Assembly: GCA_030407005.1 (NCBI GenBank)
Contig: JAUDYN010000009.1
Coordinates: 2,232,001-2,296,000 of the forward strand
Direction: 5' to 3'
DNA from: Desarmillaria ectypa
Taxonomy: Eukaryota > Basidiomycota > Agaricomycetes > Agaricales > Physalacriaceae
Length of the DNA: 64,000 bases
Shown: positions 58,531 through 64,000 of the stretch, piece after piece
Position numbering within the stretch: the stretch's first letter is position 1
Layout: each line of letters begins with the position of its first letter
The notes under the pieces: generated by a model
What the model was told of the DNA's origin: nothing
What the model saw: the letters and a program-made list of their open reading frames with translations, nothing else
Databases searched by the model: none
Program-made: the position numbers and the translations under genes

Positions 58531-59578
58531 CAAGGGGAATCGAACCCTTGTCGACCTAGTCTTTTGCCTCTTTGATCTTGGGCGTGACCAGCACGACTTT
58601 GTTAGTGGGCCCCAAGGATCAAACATCCCTCAACTCTTTTCTCTTGGGACAATCTCTGCTCAGGTGACCTTTCTTATCATATCTGAAGCATCTTCCTTTG
58701 GCCCTTCACTAATCGATGTCCATGGGCTTCCCTGCCCCTCCATATGTTGTCCACTGACCAGTTCTGGCATTCTGACTGGTCCCGCTGTTGGCAGTCAGCT
58801 TTGGGGCTGAGGAACTTGTTGCTCCAGTGGCAGCTTTGCTGCTGGGCTGCTGTTGTTGTGGACAGGCATCTTTCTTCTGACCATCCCAGGGCATACTAGT
58901 GGTCTGATCAAAGACCCATTTCCGCTGTCTCTCTTCATACATGCGCAAGATGCGCTCTTTCCATTCTGGGTATGAGCATGGGATATTGATGCCCATGTTT
59001 GAGATGAAAGTCATATAGGAGAATGGTACCCCTAGTTGAATGGCCTTCACCATGGCACCGTGCTCTGCCTTGTTGGTCCTTCAGCCTGCTAGTTTGGCCT
59101 CTTCTTCCAGCTTCTGGAAGTAGTGGGAGGTGGGCTGCACTCCCATGCAGAGGTCAAACATCTGCTTTTTGTGTACCTCCTCAATCGCGGGGTCTCAGAA
59201 TTGACGTGAGACCATTTTGATGAAGTCAGTCCAATTTGGATATCAGAAATGGGCAGCAGTCTCATTGTATGAGTCGCTGACTCAGAATTTGGGTCTCTTG
59301 TAGACCCACCAGTCCGTGGCAGCCCCCTCGAAGTGGGAGGTCACAAATAGTACCAGGTGCGATGGCACCTGGAAATAGTGTTGGAACACTTCAAAGTAAG
59401 TGATACAATCACCAATGAAGTGTTCTATATCATCATGGTCCCCTTTGAATGGGGAGGGGACCTTGACGAGGGTCAGTTTGATGCCCAAATATGGGGCATT
59501 GGCAGTGGCATTCCCAACAGGATTGGGAATAGGGTCGGGTGGACCCTTGCTGAGGGGCGGTCTTGGGATCGATGATAT

Positions 59579-59583
59579 GCCAT
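59579..59583. repeat. Putative target-site duplication GCCAT, left copy
   Basis: Matches 60888-60892 on the other side of a 1304-bp block that splits the gag of the middle element. Confidence 0.45.
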
Positions 59584-60887
59584 CTACGCATTCACACCTA
59601 GATTTTGCGATTTTGTAACAATACTATTGCACATCTATCCTATACTAGTGATACATAGAGGACTATAGCTGAGGCTTTGAGCTGATAGTTAAAAGCAGTA
59701 AGCAACTGGTACAGCCAGGACTTAGATGCAACACCATTAGTGGGTTAAATCTACCAGCCGGCCAGACTAGTAACTTGAATGCTAGCAGGACTAAGTGAAA
59801 TACAGCCACTAGCAAACGAAGGATGCTACTAGCACACAAAAACCAGGAGCAGAGTACACAGATCTCGTCAAGTTCTGTCACTAGCAGCCCAGACTGGGCA
59901 TAAACGCCTAAGTCAGGATAACTAGTCACATGGCAATCTTGAAACAGGACTTAGAAATAAATTAGGAATGGATTAACCTTGAGCCCAGATCTGACTATTT
60001 CGATATAGATCTCTTATGATCGATGCTAGTGGAGCCGGACTGCACCCTCGATCATGATCGGATAGCTGTTACAGGTACCAATATCCAGATATCCATATAA
60101 CCGCGTTACTAGGGCCTGTAGTTGTGCCAAGGGTGCGGAAATACCAACTGTGGAGTCTCTAGACCAAATATTTGAAAAGAAAATGGACTAGACTGACTAT
60201 TGCATGATTATTCACCATTATTCATGACTAGCCAAGAAATCCTTACCAATATACCCTATACCCAGATGATATTTATAGTTTTGCCTCAGTAGTATATAAG
60301 TAGTGGGATGGGTGCTCGTGCAAAGCAGGCAAGCCATCCCCGCAGTTGAGCCCTCACTGGTAGTAACTGGTGTCCCCAATTAAAGGCATTTGTGCTTAAC
60401 CTCGACGAAGTGATTAATAGTCGCTAAGTCACCCATAGAATTGCATTGAATTGAAGTCCATTAGAGTCACTGTTGTGTCCTGCAAAGGTCCGGAGTGTTT
60501 TGAAGTTAGTTCAAGCAAAGTTCTCGGAGTTATAGTTTATTCTTAGGCCAAGAGCGCCACTAGTTAGCCAAGAGTGCGACTGGTCAAGTGTTTATCACTT
60601 GTAGGAAGCAGTATAGGGCCAAGAGCACCACCAGTCTGAAGCAGTTTCAGTCAGAACGAGCGCAGTAGCTTAAACCAAGTCACTCTTATCTAATTGTGTC
60701 TTACCCACCCCACTAGTACGAGTAGTACTTTGTATAAACTCACTAGTAACGAATAAAACGCCTTAAAGACAATTGTACTTGATTATTGAAGTCTGCAGAG
60801 TGCTTCCATCGTACTCGAAACCGCCCGAATTCAATATTGGTGATTAAGTGTAGAGTAGTAAGAGGTTTCGTGTGATTGGTGTTCATT
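59584..60887 (+). mobile_element. 1.3-kb insertion in gag of middle element, perhaps a solo LTR
   Basis: The block has no long ORF and separates the Pro-rich gag from the capsid-like gag. It is flanked by GCCAT on both sides. On the plus strand it has TATATAAGTAG near 60293 and AATAAA near 60752, so it resembles an LTR with its own promoter and poly(A) signal. Against this, the ends I infer are not TG..CA and no inverted repeats are visible. It holds about 16 CTAG tetramers, several times the chance expectation. A non-autonomous DNA transposon is the alternative. Confidence 0.45.
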
Positions 60888-60892
60888 GCCAT
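60888..60892. repeat. Putative target-site duplication GCCAT, right copy
   Basis: Matches 59579-59583. Confidence 0.45.
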
Positions 60893-62619
60893 TCCCTAAT
60901 TCTTTTGTCACTCGCCGTTACCAAGCACATCATCGAGTAGCAATCCAGCCTTGGACCTGGGTAGCCTCTTGGCGGCTCACCCGAGGGTCTGCCCCTCTCA
61001 GGCTCTTTCCTCTTCTCTTGGTCGCAGAGATAATCCATCATCATCCTATGGGCAGATTCCTCCCTGTCAAGCTCTTCATGCATCTCCATGATATGCTTCT
61101 CCTTTTCTGCCAGTGCGGTTTTTGTCTGCTGGTGAATTTCTTCTGCTGTGGCAGGGGTTCTTGACACCCCTGCAGTGGCATTTCCTGCAGGGACGTTCTC
61201 TGCTTCCATGTCTTCTCCTGCCCCTGCAAAGAGAAGACTGCCACCCTGATAGGGGTGGTAGCCTTGGTGACATGCCCAGTGATGCGGGGGTGAGTCGGGA
61301 AGTGGTCGTGGGTTTGCGACCAAGGTATCTGGAGGATAGTCCAGAATGGTTTCATATTGGGGATGGTGGTATTCCATCCTGCTGTAATAACCTGTATCAT
61401 AGGTTAATGTATCATACTGGGGCCTTTGCCCCAATCTACTCCTCTCTTGCCACCTCCAGTCTCCATAGGTGTTGGAGGGTTCATTCCAGTTCCCTCTGCT
61501 CCTCCTGATCTCGGGCTCGAAGCTCTGGAAATATATCCCCTGTAGAGGGGCGGAATATACTCCAGTCCTGGTTTGCATGTATCCAGGCATTGACAATGGT
61601 GATTGGATCTGGGCCCTGAATGGGGTCTCCTCGGTTGAGTGCCAGCCACTCATCCATCTCTGGTCTGGGCTTGTCCCAGAGGTCTCTTGCTTCAACATCT
61701 CAGTGCTGAACTTCCCAGGCAGTGGTCTGGAAGGGACCAAATAGCCTTTGATTGACCTCAGAGAGGTCGGGCCAGATATAATCCCCCCTGTTTGGGTTGA
61801 AGGGATCATCAGGGGCACCAGAAGTGGCTGGGGCTGGGGCATCACACTCCCCATTGGACTCATCATTGGAGATTTTGATGATGGAGAGTGAGGAGGTTGA
61901 ATTAGTTCCTCCTCAGGGCCAGTTGTTTTCATGGCCCCAAGGACCATATGGGTGGTTTCGATCCATTGTGGGATCATCGGGGTTTTGGGGTCTATGATAG
62001 GACCCATTGGAGCTGTTGGGGGAGGGGGAGTGGGAACGTACTTGCCAATGTTGCTGGCAGAGGGTGGGGGTTGCAGGATGAGGGGGAGGACTGGGGTATG
62101 GGGGCGGGGCATCATCATCCTGAGCCCAAATGTCCCTCACATATTCTTGGGCCAGGGTGGGGGCAGAGGTGGGTCATTCCATCCTGTAGTGGAGTAGAAC
62201 TGCCTGCGCATTATGGATGTGGGTGGAGGAGGGCCCAGGTGTTGGGGGCCTCCCATCATTGGTGCTCTCCTCAGAGGAGGTGGCAATTGTGAAGTGGGCC
62301 CAGGGACAGAAAAGTGGTATTGCCACTTGTTGTCCCAGTCAGGTAGGGGGTAGCTCCCTGGGAAGCTCATGTTCAGGATGCTGTGGGGGTCAGGGTGGTG
62401 GGTTGGGTCTGCAAACCCACCTCTGTTGGAGAAGGGTTTGGATTTCTTCCTCGTACAGTAAAATGGTGAGGACCATGAAAAAAGTTAAAAGAATGGCACC
62501 ACTGATTGCAATGCTGAGTGAAATGGTTCAGGGTTCTTGTCAGTTTTCCTTGTTGGGCATGAGGAATATGCTTCTTTATGGCTAGCATTGAAGAAGCAGA
62601 AGATTAATCTTTTGACTAA

Positions 62620-63036
62620 TGTTAGGGCCTGACTTAGGCACATGACTTGGGACATCAGCTGACCCCTCTGGGCTGTTATGCATTCAAACAGTTACCCAAT
62701 AGAGAGATTAGGCTGGGTCTTTAGTATAGTGTGAGTAAGCAGTATATGGATTAAGTTTAGTTGAAAGATAGAGTACAACGATGTAGTTTACTCTGTTTAT
62801 ATACTATTTCTACAGTGATATATTTAGATGAAACGTTAGAGTCCATGCTTGAACAGTGTTGAGGTTGGGTGGTCTGGAAGGATCATTGATCCAATAGAAA
62901 GCATCTGGGGTGACAGATGGTGAGAATGAGGGTAAGGTTCAGTGAGTGGATGGATACAAGTCAGAATCGTTTGGTGATTAGATGGATGAGTCATGATGAT
63001 GACTCGGATAAGATAAGATAATGGAAAAACATAACA
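62620..63036 (-). repeat. 5' LTR of middle chromovirus
   Basis: 417 bp, paired with 43939-44356; inverted ends TGTTA...TAACA. Confidence 0.9.
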
Positions 63037-63041
63037 TTACA
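63037..63041. repeat. Target-site duplication TTACA, right copy
   Basis: Matches 43934-43938. Confidence 0.85.
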
Positions 63042-64000
63042 CTACAGAAAAAACTTCTTTGCAGGATATGAAACAATCTGAGCAGAGTCTCTCTGTCAAG
63101 AAGCAAGAGACATTCTACTCCTTGAGCAGCTTGTCAAGCATCAGGAACACCCCACTGATAGAACAGGAGTTTCAGCAGGTGCTAGATCAGGAGTTTCAGG
63201 AAATATGAGGCATGAGGTATATGGTGCTTACCTCAGATCTCACTTAGAAGTTGACTAAGATGGGAAGGCTATATACAGAAGAAGAAAATGAGACAGAATG
63301 AGAGGAAATCCTAAGGTACAGCATGATGGAACAGACTATACTTATATTTAATAAACAATATTCTCTCTATCCATATAAGATGCCACCCCAATTCCAACTT
63401 CTCACAGACTCATTACCAGACTCTCTGCCACCCAATGTCAGGATGCTGAGAAGCCCGTTTACTGGCACCAGCCAAATAATGGCAGGTGCAGGATCTTCTG
63501 CTCTAGACTCCAGTGGTTCAGCCCCAGTCTAGATCTCAGAAACCAGTCTAATTTGCAGAGATTTCCCAATTAATCCTGATGATCCATGATACTTTCTGGA
63601 TACTAAAGACCCAGAATGATGGTCTCTCCCATGTGAGGATCCCTGAAATGGAAATACAAGCTGTCTCTGCCACAGCCTAGTGGGGACATGGCTGACAAAG
63701 CACCTTAGACTAGATGTCAACTAGAGGTCTTCAAAGGAGACTCTGATAACATTGACAGATTCATCATGGACTATGAAGTGTACTTCCAAGTACACAGCAT
63801 TCACATATTTCTTGACCCTTATAAGGTTGCATTTGCCCAGTTCTACTTTGATGGATGAGCTAAAGACTGGTGGATGATGGAGATGGCTGAGCTGAGCTGA
63901 GAAGCTCAAGTAGGGGGAAATTCAGATTTCCTATATGGAATACATTTGTCAAGATGATTATCAACAAGTTCAGAGATGCAGCAGTAGAGGAAGTATACAA
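63042..64000 (+). pseudogene. Gag-like region of oldest Ty3/Gypsy relic, right half (runs off window)
   Basis: Continuation of the gag-like frame cut at 43938. Near 63728-63890 the plus strand encodes a typical Gag core (FKGDSDNIDRFIMDYEVYF, then FDG, a stop, and AKDWW). Several TGA/TAG stops and shifts interrupt it, and CpG is nearly absent. It belongs to a different, older element than the two chromoviruses and lies on the opposite strand. Pol and the 3' LTR would be beyond the right edge. Confidence 0.6.

Larger units (their letters stand above)
58620..62588 (-). pseudogene. Gag region of middle chromovirus, broken and interrupted
   Basis: The probable start is ATG 62588, 31 nt inside the 5' LTR. 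Parts in order are: Pro-rich N-terminal region in several frames (62373-62588, 62137-62370, 60888-62118); the 59584-60887 insertion; a capsid-like block (KVPSPFKGD, about 59425-59445; FEGAATDWWVY about 59300-59335); a C-terminal block (58709-59053) ending in two stops; and a zinc knuckle near 58640-58690. The knuckle reads C-F-R-Y where the second Cys is expected (TAT in place of TGT), so it could not bind zinc normally. The breaks fit decay by transition mutation. Confidence 0.7.
43939..63036 (-). mobile_element. Middle-aged Ty3/Gypsy chromovirus, dead, with nested insertions
   Basis: The full span is 19.1 kb, of which about 10.6 kb is nested insertions. It has a 5' LTR at 62620-63036 and a 3' LTR at 43939-44356 (element reads on the minus strand), both TGTTAGG...TAACA, with a perfect 5-bp TSD (TTACA). 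A purine-rich tract, RC of 44357-44367, lies just upstream of the 3' LTR. In order it codes for a Pro-rich gag, a capsid-like block, a mutated zinc knuckle, protease, reverse transcriptase, RNase H (split by the young element), integrase and a C-terminal chromodomain. Many TAG/TGA stops and frame breaks, mostly at TG/CA sites, make it inactive. I found no clear tRNA primer site next to the 5' LTR. Confidence 0.9.

Noticed and set aside
58520..58570. tRNA T-arm-like sequence (GGGTTCGATTCCC on the minus strand)
   Set aside because: The B-box-like stem-loop is convincing alone, but I find no A box, acceptor stem or anticodon arm at the right distance. It lies in retrotransposon coding sequence.
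59614..60074. Candidate solo LTR TGTAACA...TGTTACA inside the same block
   Set aside because: Its ends look LTR-like, but the flanking 5-mers do not match, so there is no target-site duplication.
59584..60887. Terminal inverted repeats for the 1.3-kb insertion
   Set aside because: I compared the first and last 20 bases as reverse complements and found no convincing match, so I do not call it a TIR transposon.

Overview
The window looks like nuclear DNA of a filamentous basidiomycete, most likely a mushroom-forming Agaricomycete. The genes are split by many short GT..AG introns (mostly 50-60 nt). The recognisable families are typical of that group: alpha/beta-hydrolase fold-3 enzymes, DUF6699, F-box/LRR proteins, a GH30 glycosidase, a fungal metacaspase, a PsiD-like phosphatidylserine-decarboxylase-fold enzyme and chromodomain Ty3/Gypsy retrotransposons. 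No rRNA, tRNA or CRISPR was found. All exon models were made by hand from splice signals, reading-frame phase and recognisable protein motifs; no database search was run.

Positions 1 to about 40,000 are gene space with normal CpG content. In order it holds: the 5' part of an alpha/beta hydrolase (minus, runs off the left edge); a weak Ser/Pro-rich gene (5350-6183, minus); a C2H2 zinc-finger gene (9289-10259, plus); two more alpha/beta hydrolases (13596-14817 plus; 17035-18276 minus) with a broken F-box/LRR gene between them; further F-box/LRR-like remnants; a 14-exon metacaspase (22144-23693, plus); a 17-exon secreted GH30 glycosidase (25499-27913, plus); a DUF6699 gene (29081-30329, plus); an aldo/keto reductase pseudogene (30720-31997, plus); a seven-exon Ser/Thr-rich zinc-finger gene (32519-34258, minus); and a PsiD-like decarboxylase broken by two frameshifts (38649-39967, plus). 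The rest is long intergenic DNA in which I see little.

Positions from about 40,200 to 64,000 are a retrotransposon nest. The oldest layer is a strongly CpG-depleted Ty3/Gypsy relic on the plus strand (LTR-like block 41422-42184, gag-like sequence to 43938, resuming at 63042). A chromovirus on the minus strand (43939-63036, LTRs of 418 and 417 bp, TSD TTACA) is inserted in its gag. That element is itself interrupted twice: by a young chromovirus on the minus strand (46306-55620, LTRs 497/497 bp with two differences, TSD TGATC, one intact 2295-codon gag-pol ORF) and by an LTR-like 1.3-kb insertion (59584-60887, putative TSD GCCAT). The young element has an extra intact ORF of up to 344 codons between pol and its 3' LTR that I cannot assign. 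It is the best candidate for something undescribed.

Differences between LTR pairs are mostly CG to TG/CA changes. The repeat region therefore seems to mutate mainly by CpG deamination (methylation- or RIP-like), and the three layers show increasing decay with age.
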